Under the pieces are notes generated by a model. The model searched no databases. It saw only the letters and a list, made by a program, of their open reading frames with translations, and was not told where the DNA came from. The translations under genes were made by a program, and so were the position numbers. DNA of 64,000 bases from Pelodera strongyloides (lineage: Eukaryota; Nematoda; Chromadorea; Rhabditida; Rhabditidae), in assembly GCA_036852015.1 (NCBI GenBank), contig JAANDG010000050.1, positions 186,001 to 250,000 of the forward strand. Direction: 5' to 3'. Position 1 is the first letter of the stretch, and each line of letters starts with the position of its first letter. Positions 1 through 9,716 of the stretch are shown here, piece after piece.

Positions 1-233
1 GGTAATTTCAACCAAATGGGCATTCTTAGAAGGCTGTACAACATCATCTACTTACAAGTAACTAACTCACATTTTAACTTAATGAAACAGTGCACCGCAT
101 CATCAATACTCGAACGGATAAAACCTTATGCATCATGTTACTTTATTACAGCTAGACGCCAGTGGCAACCTTTACATTGCTCGGCATGCAATGAGCTTTC
201 AGATTTTAGCGGTATACTAATTCTAAGTCCTAC
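1..233 (-). other. intron of F-box gene copy III
   Basis: Sequence downstream of the exon ending at 234. The donor there reads GTAGGA. I see no further exon before the window edge; the next exon in copies I and II encodes a WD blade beginning near DSLL. Confidence 0.6.
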
Positions 234-2504
234 ATGCATCTTGTCCACGCTCCAAAATTTTATGCTACATCGGTCCAGAAGAGCATTTTGCGATGCGGAC
301 AGACAAAACCGGCGTCCCGTATTTTTGAACAGTTTGATTGAGCTTATGTACCCACGATTTGGTGCCGTCATGTATCTGAAATTGGAAAACACATTCAAAT
401 ATCATTACAACTCGAATAGTTCTATCTCAATAATAATAATAAAATTTAGTGACACATTATATGTATAAGTGTGCATCATATATAATGATGATAAGAGGTT
501 GTGCTTGTGCTGTGGAATTGTTCGTGTTCTGTTGTTCTGTTCTATGCATAGGGAACTTACTGGTAAAGCGGAACTGACATGAGTATAAACAGTAAAGAAT
601 TAACAATTTCAAAATGTAAATCATAATCATACATGCCTGGACTAGTTTTGTTGGAAAATATTTTCTCCTTTAGGCAAGGTTCACAGAACAAATCATTATG
701 CTCTTTTATGTGTTCCACTATATGGAGTTCAAGATATTACATTACTACCGTACTACCGATACTACCGTACTAAGATATAAGACCGATACTAAGATACTAT
801 CGTAAAACAGGAAAGGAGTAAGATTTTCTCTCACAGAGGAATCTTACTCCTTTCCTGTTTTACGGTAGTATCTTAGTATCGGTCTTATATGTGAGCCTAG
901 CAGCTCTAACTTGTTACCTTGGTTTTTCATTCCAATTTTCACGGCGCTTTTGCTCTTCTATTATTGCATCGATGGTTCTAAAACAAAGAAAATCTGATTG
1001 AAAATAGTCTAAAATGGATATAAGTTCAGCAATTCAGCTCCGTAACTTTGTAAATTGTGACGATTTAATTTGCTATTAGGATATATATTATGGATCAACA
1101 AACCTGGCGGTAGAGAAACCGGCCGATTTCATTTCTTCTTCACATAGACGAATGTTGAGCGGAAGAGACTAGAAATCGGTATATTTATTTTATTAAATAG
1201 TCAGGCCCATTTCAAGTGACCCCTTGATGATTCCATCTGATTCTTCATGTCAAAGATAGTAGGATGCGATATTTTTTGATTTTCAAGCGCAAAATTCACG
1301 CAGTGTACATCAATTTACCATAGCCAGACATATATATATACTGTATTTTCACTTTCAGATCCTCGATTGCGCATCACTGTATGAGCGAAAAGAGGAGTTG
1401 TTGCGTATATTAAGGATATGCTTGGATAAGGTAACGTTTACTGTTGTTCAGCTTAATCCAAGTATATTATTTAGTTTAAATCATAATAAATGCCATCATT
1501 AGTGGTTGCCACCGTGAATAGTTTAAAGGGTCAGGCCCATTTCAAATGACCCCTATTTTTGATGATTCCATCTGATTCTCCATATCAAATATAGTAGGGT
1601 ACGATATTTTCCTAATTTTCAAGCGCAAAATTCACGCAGTATTCGGCAATTTACCATTGCCAGTCATACCCAACTATCTATCACAGTTGTCACGCCCCTT
1701 CGCGCTAATTGGGCAACATACATATTTTGCAGCTGTCCTCCGGTAGTCATATTCATATGTATATCTCATTATGGAAGCATAAAAACAATACAAACAACTG
1801 TACCTTTAGTCTCCGATCCCATAATTTCTCGTTGTTGAGAATGCTGAAAGCAATTTTCTTGAAAACGGAAATAATATGGCACATCCACTTATTATTGAAA
1901 AAAGGAATAGCTATCTTGATGCTAGTTTTCTGTGATTATCGTCTGCATTCTTTTAACACTAGGTTGTTTGTACCTCTTCGTGAAAATTTTTCAATTTAAA
2001 TATAAATATTTAAATACTTATTAACACATAAAATGTGTGCATCAATATGATGAAAGGTTGACAAGCATCAATTGAAGGGCCATGGTTTTAATTATCTTGA
2101 GCAAATTTATGTGAGTTATGTGAGTTATATGAGTACAATTTTGTTATTTAGCCGAATACAGTATTCAATAGAAAATGTAATATCACCAAAAATTCGCAAC
2201 CCAGACATTGCTTACTTTTTTTTACCCACTTTTACGCCGTGAAACTGAGTTCGCACTGCTTGTGGCTAGTGGCAAACGTGTTTGACGTTCGCTCAACGCT
2301 CAATTTATTTTATTTATTTTTGAGTTAAAAAAAAACTTACTCGTTGAATCTTCTGCATACTGTCAGCACATTTTCAATGAGCGTTTTTGGCCGAATGTGA
2401 GAAAAAATCAGTTCAATAATTTCGTTTGGAAGACTATTAAAGGGATTCACTCCGTCCCGATTCTCTGTTACCAAAGTCATCTCGAAACATGAAACTGATT
2501 CCAT
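234..2504 (-). CDS. F-box/WD40 protein gene, 5' part (copy III), runs off left edge
   Basis: Predicted substrate-recognition subunit of an SCF (Skp1-cullin-F-box) ubiquitin ligase. Exons by splice signals: 2341-2504, 1804-1843, 1104-1168, 918-977, 234-375; phases join without stops. Exon 1 encodes the F-box (LPNEIIELIFSHI, residues about 25-37, then VCRRF). Exon 2 continues it (DILNNEKLWDRRLK). The 234-375 exon is the first WD-type blade, ending SIKFWSVDKMH. Exon lengths 40, 65, 60 and 142 equal those of copies I and II. The start at 2504 lies 16 nt from a CCTTTCAG acceptor, as in the other two copies, suggesting trans-splicing. Exons 6-10 lie beyond the window. Family assignment is by visible motif; the substrate is unknown. 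Confidence 0.75.
771..889. repeat. foldback element
   Basis: Two arms, about 771-814 and 841-889, are near-perfect reverse complements (AAGATATAAGACCGATAC against GTATCGGTCTTATAT) around a short centre. It lies just 3' of the exon ending at 918 of F-box copy III. A triplet-like run ACTACCGTACTACCG precedes the left arm. Confidence 0.7.
1199..1372. repeat. MITE-like fragment, TCAGGCCCATTTCAA family
   Basis: Begins TCAGGCCCATTTCAAGTGAC and continues with the GATGATTCCATCTGATTC and AAGCGCAAAATTCACGCAGT blocks also seen at about 1528, 57988 and 59956. It is in an intron of F-box copy III. Only one arm is visible, so this is a half or decayed copy. Confidence 0.6.
1528..1700. repeat. MITE-like fragment, AAAGGGTCAGGCCCATTTC family
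   Basis: Second fragment of the family at 1199, beginning AAAGGGTCAGGCCCATTTC. It contains GCCAGTCATACCCAACTATC and GTCACGCCCCTTCGCGCTAA, shared with the copies at 57988 and 59956. Confidence 0.6.
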
Positions 2505-2654
2505 CAGACTGTAGAAAACTCTGAAAGGGCCTTATAAAAAAGTTACACATTCAGAAAAAATCCAATAATAAGCAAATCTTCTCCTTTAGAGATTACCCAT
2601 ATGCTTATATATTCTTATATAAAAAAACGAGGTTAATGGTAAATGTACCCAAAT

Positions 2655-3096
2655 TTAAAGGGATGGGTTCACTACAAAATCACCTTGTTTTTATGCTTTA
2701 GCTTGATTGTATAAAGGAAAACTTAAACAAAGAGCATAAAAAAATATTCCTTGAATTATTCCCTAGGGAAGATATTAGGTAAAAAAGGTGAGTATTGATC
2801 GATCTTCCGATAAAGTCCGATAAAGTTCCGATAAAGTTTTTTCATTGCTTTACGTAAAATAAACGATGAAGGTTTTGCACAAAACAGTGTGTTTCAGCCA
2901 TATCTCTTAGCTTCCTTAGTTTATCTTGCAGTACAACTTTATCGGAAGGTCGATCAATACTCACGTTTTTTACCTAATATCTTCCCTAGGGAATAATTCA
3001 AGGAATATTTTTTATGCTCTTTGTTTAAGTTTTCCTTTATACAATCAAACTAAAGCATAAAAACAAGGTGATTTTGTAGTGAACCTATCCCTTTTG
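2655..3096. repeat. long inverted-repeat MITE (TTAAAGGGATGGGTTCAC)
   Basis: Left arm begins TTAAAGGGATGGGTTCACTA; the right arm ends TAGTGAACCTATCCCTTT. Long internal arms match in reverse (AAATCACCTTGTTTTTATGC and GCATAAAAACAAGGTGATTT). No coding capacity. A diverged sibling is at about 51072-51529. Confidence 0.8.
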
Positions 3097-3159
3097 GTAA
3101 ATAAATAAGAGCCCGACGTGCTAAGGACAGTAGTTAGATCACATATGAAACTTTGCCAT

Positions 3160-3325
3160 CAATCGTAATATGGAGTGCAGATGTTAATAAGGACCAGGTG
3201 AAATGCCTCCGGTAAGCTCATCTGCTAACTTGCAGAGTGTGTGCGTGTGTGTGAGTAGGCGAGATTTTTGAATTAGAACTATCACAGAGTAATTATATAA
3301 CATGGCACTCGATAGTTGTCCACCT
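3160..3325. repeat. conserved upstream module, copy 1 of 4
   Basis: Shares blocks GCCTCCGGTAAGCTCATCTG and GGCACTCGATAG with modules at about 12430, 26374 and 59776. Three of the four sit 400-700 bp upstream of an F-box gene start. Each has a splice-donor-like GGTAAG on the plus strand. It may be promoter sequence or a small non-coding exon; no function is shown by the sequence. Confidence 0.5.
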
Positions 3326-3397
3326 TACTAAAAAACAGGATGTTATGTCACTTTACATTTCGGAAACCATGTATAGATGGAATGCGCCATATTTGAA

Positions 3398-3606
3398 CAC
3401 TCGTCTCTACTCTGGTCCTCAGGCGCGCAGCGCGGAAATGCGTAGACGCGTCCGCGGGAAAAGTTTGCAAGTCTGCGCTGAAAAATTCGAGACACAGAGA
3501 AACCTCTTTTCTGCGTCTCCGCCTTTCCCATGTTGGAAAGCCATCTCTTTTCCGTGGACGCGGTTAGGCATTTACGCGCTGCGCGCCGGAGAAAGTAGTA
3601 GTTGAC
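3398..3606. repeat. GC-rich palindromic MITE
   Basis: Arms read CTCTGGTCCTCAGGCGCGCA and, at the other end, GCGCTGCGCGCCGGAGAA. A very similar copy is in a collagen intron at 36078-36262. Open reading frames on both strands here come from the palindrome and are not genes. Confidence 0.75.
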
Positions 3607-3967
3607 GTCGTGAGTGAAGCGCTTGCCAGCTCGGAATCGAGGCTGCATACCCGTATGCATATTTCGTCTGTTGTTGTATTGGTAATTAAACATACGAAAC
3701 GCATATTAACTAATACCACACGAGAAACATATCCTTTCTTGAGATTCCGATTGATTTATTCTAATTCTGCCCGATATACATGTGAAGCTAGTTATATAAC
3801 AAGTGGTTGCACTAAGCGAGCACAGCCGTCCGACACCTACCAAGTAAGTTCTTCGTGCCCTTTTGGTCCTGCCTTTCTACATTTTTGGTGCAAAGTTCAT
3901 TTGATTACCGAGATTACAGTGACTGTGCCCCACCTAATACCATAATAACCAATAGCCAAACTTTTCA
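3607..3967 (+). other. spacer or 5' exon region before membrane-protein gene
   Basis: Contains a possible donor CAA|GTAAGT at 3842/3843 in phase with the exon at 3968, so an upstream exon may end here. The reading frame upstream of it does not look like a signal peptide, so I cannot fix the start codon. Confidence 0.35.
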
Positions 3968-5720
3968 GTGTCGCCCAAGAAATGGCGTGTCGCGCTGTGT
4001 CTTGTGATGTTTGCGGTTGTTTGTCTTGCTGAGGACGCGCCAGCGCAGGATTCCGGAGCTACCACGGTGGCTGAGCCTGCCCCTGCTGATGGTGAATCTG
4101 AGTCTGAACCCGAGGCTGATGGAGAACCTGGACCCGAACAAATCGATCCCCAACTGACTGTCGAACCCAGATGCATCCACGTTAGCCGCGGAGAGACGGT
4201 TACAAGGGAGACCGTAGCGGAGGAAGAGGTATTTATTCTTTAAAGGGGAGTCACACGTGGTTTTGTGACGTACTACATAACTACACTGTCCAGAGCCAAG
4301 TGTCAGCGAGTTCCTTAGGAACGCGCCGCTTGTATATTCTAATGATGCCTGCTGGCTTCGACACGTGCAGCTTGCTTATAAATGGTGATATCTAAAACAA
4401 CGTTCTAATTTTTTCAGGCCGAGTACACGATGTCATGCCAATGCGGTAGTTTTAGGAGCAAGATCGGTGAGCCTTATATGTAATTATCATGAAGGCGCGT
4501 TCGAGTTGGGAAAAGTTTGAAGAATTCCGGAAAAGTTAGGTTCAAGATGGAACATGCTGAAAATCAGGATATTCAGCTATGTTTGTCTGTGGCCTCTCTT
4601 TTGGCATGATCTATCAACTATTCTGGCGTTTCCAACTTGAACCAACTTTTTCCAGAATTCTTCAAACCCCCCCCCCGCCCCCCCCCCCCCGCCTTTAGGC
4701 TATGCCTGTTTCTCAACTTTTTGTACTCCCTTGCCCTTCTATGATCACAGTTAAACCAAAGCGTAAACTCAACTCATTTTCAGTCGACGGTGAACGCCAA
4801 TTCGACGAAGGTGTATGGCACTGCGCGTTGGATATACTGGATGAATCATGCACGGTACGCAGATAAATTTCGGTAGTGGCTCCGCCTCTTTGATTCCACT
4901 CGCTTAAACTTTTGATTAGTTACGCTTGACTAGTTAAACCGAAGCGTAGACTCAACTCAGTCGATGGTGAGCCTAACACATACTATTGCCCGGTGAAAGC
5001 TTTTGCAGTGTATTCGTAGCATGTTCATTAATTACGATATGTCGCTCGTTCTTGGGAAGCCTACGCGTAAGCCTAAGCCTAAGCCTAAGCCTAAGCCTAA
5101 GCCTAAGCCTAAGCCTAAGCCTAAGCCTAAGCCTGTCTAATGCAACTCCTATTCAGGGTGAGGCCAAGCAGACGAATGCCGAAGGTCAAATGGAAGTGAC
5201 CTCCGTGGTCGAGCACTGTTGTCGGCCCTCGGCTGAAGATTCAGAGTGCAAAGTACAGGTGGAAGAACAGCCTCCCGAGCCCGAGCCCACTCTGGGACCA
5301 ACGCCCCCACCGGAGAAGCTTACCGCGCCGGTAGGTCGTAACACAGCACCTCTTCTTGAACTCTCCTACTCTTTCCCTTTCTCTCTTTGCCTCTCTCTGT
5401 TCCTCTCTGTATCTCTCTCAAATCGTCGTCTCCGGTCTCTACCTCTCTTTCTCCCTTTCCTTTTTTCTCTCATCTCTAATCTCTCGCTCTTTTTTTTGCT
5501 ATTCATATCAGCTTCCTCCTAGATCGTACAGTTCGTAGTGCCATAGAGTAGTACATCAAGTACAACTTGTCTTATGTTTTCCTATTTTCAGCTCCGAGTT
5601 GAATTGAACCTTATTCTGAAGGCTTTCATCGCGGCTTCATGTGGTATGATCGGTATTGAAGGTGTTTTCGTCGGAATATTCATTTGCCGCCACCTCAAGC
5701 GCTTCCCTCCCGAGGGCTGA
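3968..5720 (+). CDS. unrecognised acidic single-pass membrane protein, five or more exons
   Basis: I do not recognise the family. Exons 3968-4228, 4418-4466, 4784-4854, 5157-5330 and 5592-5720 join in phase (0, 1, 0, 0) to a stop at 5718-5720. The first starts after CTTTTCAG and encodes KKWRVALCLVMFAVVCLAED, a signal-peptide-like segment, then a Glu/Pro-rich acidic stretch. The middle has a Cys cluster (CQCG, WHC, SCT, HCCRP, ECK). Then comes a second Pro/Glu-rich linker, a hydrophobic segment (LILKAFIAASCGMIGIEGVF) and a short basic tail RHLKRFPPEG. This suggests a type I surface protein with a Cys-stabilised ectodomain. The start is unresolved: an in-frame Met at 4007 (trans-spliced) or a Met in an upstream exon. 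A telomere-repeat tract fills the end of intron 3. Confidence 0.65.
4505..4690. repeat. foldback element ending in poly-C
   Basis: GAAGAATTCCGGAAAAGTTA at the left pairs with AACTTTTTCCAGAATTCTTC at the right, with further pairing inside (GGTTCAAGATGGAA against TTCCAACTTGAACC). The right end runs into a C/G-only run at about 4666-4692. It lies inside intron 2 of the membrane-protein gene. Confidence 0.65.
5068..5134 (-). repeat. interstitial telomeric repeat (TTAGGC)n
   Basis: About 11 uninterrupted units of GCCTAA on the plus strand, the complement of the nematode telomere unit TTAGGC. The tract ends 22 nt before the acceptor of the exon at 5157, so it occupies the branch and polypyrimidine region of that intron. 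Confidence 0.9.
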
Positions 5721-6411
5721 TTCGTCAATCGATAAATATGATCCAATCAATACAACCGATCGATAATCTGTCATTATCGAGGATTATTTTGATCTTTGTG
5801 CCTAGGCTTGCCCAATCTTCCCGATTTGTCGATTTCGGGAAATTTTGGCAGAAAATGCTCCCCTTTTTCGTGTTTCTTTCTTTCCGTCCCAGTTCCTAGT
5901 CGCTGATTTCACAAGTGCTCCCGTATTCAAATTGAGCTAGCCAATATTCTAATTAGACATCGCCCTTTAGGGGCCAGCCTCGGGATGGCGTTTGTGAAAG
6001 CGGCTACTGTAGGAACGTTCGTTCTGTTTTTCCAAGAAAACTGTAGCCTTTGTGTAATATGATTTCTCCCTCTCAAAACTAGGTTTACGTTGTCTTATAC
6101 AAGCATTCTGCACGTGAAATTGATAAAAACTGGAATAATAAATATTTATTATCGAGTGAATTTTTTTAGTATTATGTTATGTAACAAGCTGAAGCTGTTT
6201 CTTAGACCGCCAAATCATCAAGCTACGTAAGCCGCATGTATCTTTTCTCAAGTTATGGGAGTTTAAAATCATAATGGCCACGTTTTGAAACATATCGCGG
6301 ACACTAGGCATTCTATGTATTTATGTTGGATTTTATGCTAATTTAAGTGAGCTTGGATTTTGACCTAATTTACTTCAGTTGCATCAAAACATGGAAGTGC
6401 AGGTCTCAGTC
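5721..6411. other. intergenic, convergent gene ends
   Basis: Lies between the plus-strand membrane-protein gene and the minus-strand F-box gene. AT-rich 3' flank; I see no further exon or repeat arm. Confidence 0.5.
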
Positions 6412-9400
6412 TCAACCATTCGGTTTGCTTGTCCTCGTATCATTTGTCCAAGCATATATATTTCCATCAAAATAGGTCCCAACAACCACATCTCCGTCCA
6501 GTGCGTCCATCTTCCATGCAAGACCTTCGAATGTGAAAGAGCCGAGTTCTACGGGCTCAGAGCCGAGAGAAAATGCCTGAATTCTATTTTAGACTATGTA
6601 CGCATGTTAAGCGACCATTCGTTTGCTTGTCCTAAGCCTAAGCCTAAGTCTAAGCCTAAGCCTAAGCCGTCCATCTTCCATGCAAGACCTTCGAATGTGA
6701 AAGAGCCGAGTTCTACGGTCTCAGAGCCGAGAGAAAATGCCTGAAATCTATTTTAGATTTTGTACGCATGTTAAGCGACCATTCGTTTGCTTGTCCTAAG
6801 CCTAAGCCTAAGCCTAAGCCTTGGTATTGTCCAATCTCGTGAGTCTAACCCTTTAGTGACGGTATGTACGTAAATGTTATGAAACCATAAAAAAGCATAA
6901 ACGTGCTTGTTCTTGAAAGTCGGCAATACTAACTCCAAGACTAAGATGCCCTGAAATTTTCTCTGCACTCTTGTTTTTGGAGCCTTTCATAGACTAAGTT
7001 GCAGAATGATCCCACAAAAAAACGTTTATTCAAAAAACTTTATTCGAACGTACCCGCACAGCTCTACTCGTGAGCGCTATTATCGATCCGTTGCTCTTGA
7101 CCACTTCATGCAACATTTGCTCATGCTCAGTGTCGAATGCATACAATGGATGAAGATCGCTTTCGCGAAGCACAAGCACCTCGCCTCTGAACATTTTTAG
7201 TAAAACAATCTTATATTTTCTTCTTAAAGCGAAATACGGGCCGGTTTTTGAAAGACATCGAGTACACCAGCATTGCTATGCAGCTAATGCAAATGAACGT
7301 AAATTAGAATAAAAAATCGAGCTAAATTCGAGCAATTTTGCATAAATGCGTAATCATTCAGTTGTCCACGATGCATTTCAAAAACCGGCCGGTATTTGGC
7401 TTTAATCCCGAAATAACGAAACCTGGAAACTGCCAATGGAAACTGCCACGCCACAAAAAAATGGAAACTGCCACGCAACGTTTAAGAATGATGTGGTAAG
7501 CCTTCACTTTCCATAAAGGGCGATTTAAGAATTTATTTGTATCGAAATTTGTTTGTTTATTTGTTTGTTTGTATGTTTATGAGATATATGTTACGCTCGG
7601 GCCTGGCCTGTATATGGTCCGTCTAAAGAACGTTCAAAAACGCGCATCCAAAAAGCAGCATACTATATTGGAGCTGTATAATATGTGAAGCGTACTCATT
7701 TATCCAGTAAACATGAAAAACGTGTATGAGCTTCATGTAGATAAATTAAACCAAATTATCGGCCGGTTTTTGAAAAACGTCGTGGACAGGTGAACACTTA
7801 CGTACTCATGCTAATTTACTCGTCCGCTGTAAGCTGTAAGCTGCATAAATAAGCTGTAAGCTGCATAAGAACGTTGGTGTACCATATGTATTTCAAAAAC
7901 TGGCCAGTATTTTGCGTCGGCGCTACTCACCCCATATGGCAGCAATGGATGAGTCCATCGCTAACGGCCATGCTGCAATAACCGTGTTTTTCTAATACGT
8001 TATCGGCTTTTTCAAATTCGTATGTTTGGAGAGGGGTTTTGAGATTCCGAACGTCCGCTTTCACCAATTGCTTGCTGTATAATATGTGAAGCGTATTCTC
8101 CTGCAATACGAACGTTATAAAGTGTAGACTTTTATACAAACTTGTACAATTCAGTCTGTGATCTATATACTCTGGTTCTCAACCGCGCTCGCCCCTTCTT
8201 TTTAGCCCCCTACGCGGCTGGCCGGGGGTGCGCTGCGCGGTTGAGCTCTCTGAGGCACCGCACACCCAGCCGCGGAGGGTGCGCCCCCCTCTGCGCGGTA
8301 CGCGGCTGTCTACGCCGGCTGGCTACGCGTGCACTCCAATTTGCTAATAATTAATTGATAATAATTAACCTTTAGATGAATCTCTGTGATGTACTGTCTT
8401 CCTTGAGGCACGCCGTATGGACATAGAGCAATTTCCTGAAAAGACGAAAAAAAGTGTTCATGGGCTTATAGTGGTCGGTGGGAGTAAAACTACATCTGTG
8501 GGTTTTTAGCGTTACATATTTGCCATTTACGATTCACATTTTGTGAAATCTCGGAATTCAGCTGTTTGTTTAGTGGTTGGGTTTCAAAACATATTCTTTA
8601 TTTTCGCAACATACTAATTTTCTGTTTTAATTATACGTCAGAAGCTAAATGCTACAAATAACATCTGGGAATTCAACGGTCCAATATAAAAGCGAAATAC
8701 CAACCGGTTTTTGAAACGCATCGTGGACAACATAATGCTTGCGTATCTATGCTGACTTACTCGAATTTAGCTCGATTTTTTATTCTAATTTATGTTCATT
8801 TGCATAAGCTGCATAAAAATGGTGGTGTACTCGGTGTTTCAAGAACCGGCCGGTATTTCGCTTTAACGTCTTATAGAGCTGCACGGGCAGCATACGCAGA
8901 TGAATCTCTTTTTGTTGTGTAAAAGGTATTAATGCGACTAATATTCAGGAAAAAATGCCTACCTTCATTCCATCTCGCATATCAAGTAGAGAAATACTTT
9001 GTGTCACTCCTACTCCACACGCTAATATTTGGTCGTAAAGAGATAAGCACATGGGCAAAAATCTATAGTGCCGCTGGGAAACCTCCTAAAATACGACAGA
9101 TAGGTTCACGATGTAAAGAAAGAAGTTGTAAAAACACTCATCCAAAATATTATCAAATTGTCAGTTTCTTGTTTGATTTTGTGTTTGTACGTTACTCTCC
9201 AGTATTAACCATTGATTTAGTTCGCGCTCCAGCGCTCTCAGTCATCCATCTAGCGCGCACGCCAAACAGAAAATGTAGCGGCGTATAGGGCGGGTGAGTC
9301 GACAAGCATAAAAAATGCGCTCAAAGAACGCACAAAGACAAAAACTAACAAAAACAACAATTTCCGCAAAAATAAAGTCCTTTACATGTATTTCAGTCAA

Positions 9401-9671
9401 CTGTATTGTTAAATGTTCGAACCGAAAAAGTTCAACGTACCCTAATTGCAGACGGCCCAATATCCCATAGTTTAACCGTGTCTTCAGAATTTGTCAGGAA
9501 TTGAGTGTCACCGTGCATTACTATGTCGTCTACTACCCCAAGTTGATGAGAATCGCATTCAACTAACAGCGAATCCTTACATCTCCTCTGGAACAGAATA
9601 ACATTGATTTCTCATTGATTTCTCACAAAAAAAGTTGGAAGCGTCAGAGCACAGAGGGCTGAAGTAAAGGT

Positions 9672-9716
<45 letters not shown>

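Noticed and set aside
3343..3693. Overlapping frames on both strands
   Set aside because: They result from the palindromic GC-rich MITE.
4986..5522. Long plus-strand frame with a Ser-Leu repeat
   Set aside because: The Ser-Leu run is the telomeric tract read in frame and lies in an intron; the exon at 5157 is better explained by its own splice sites.
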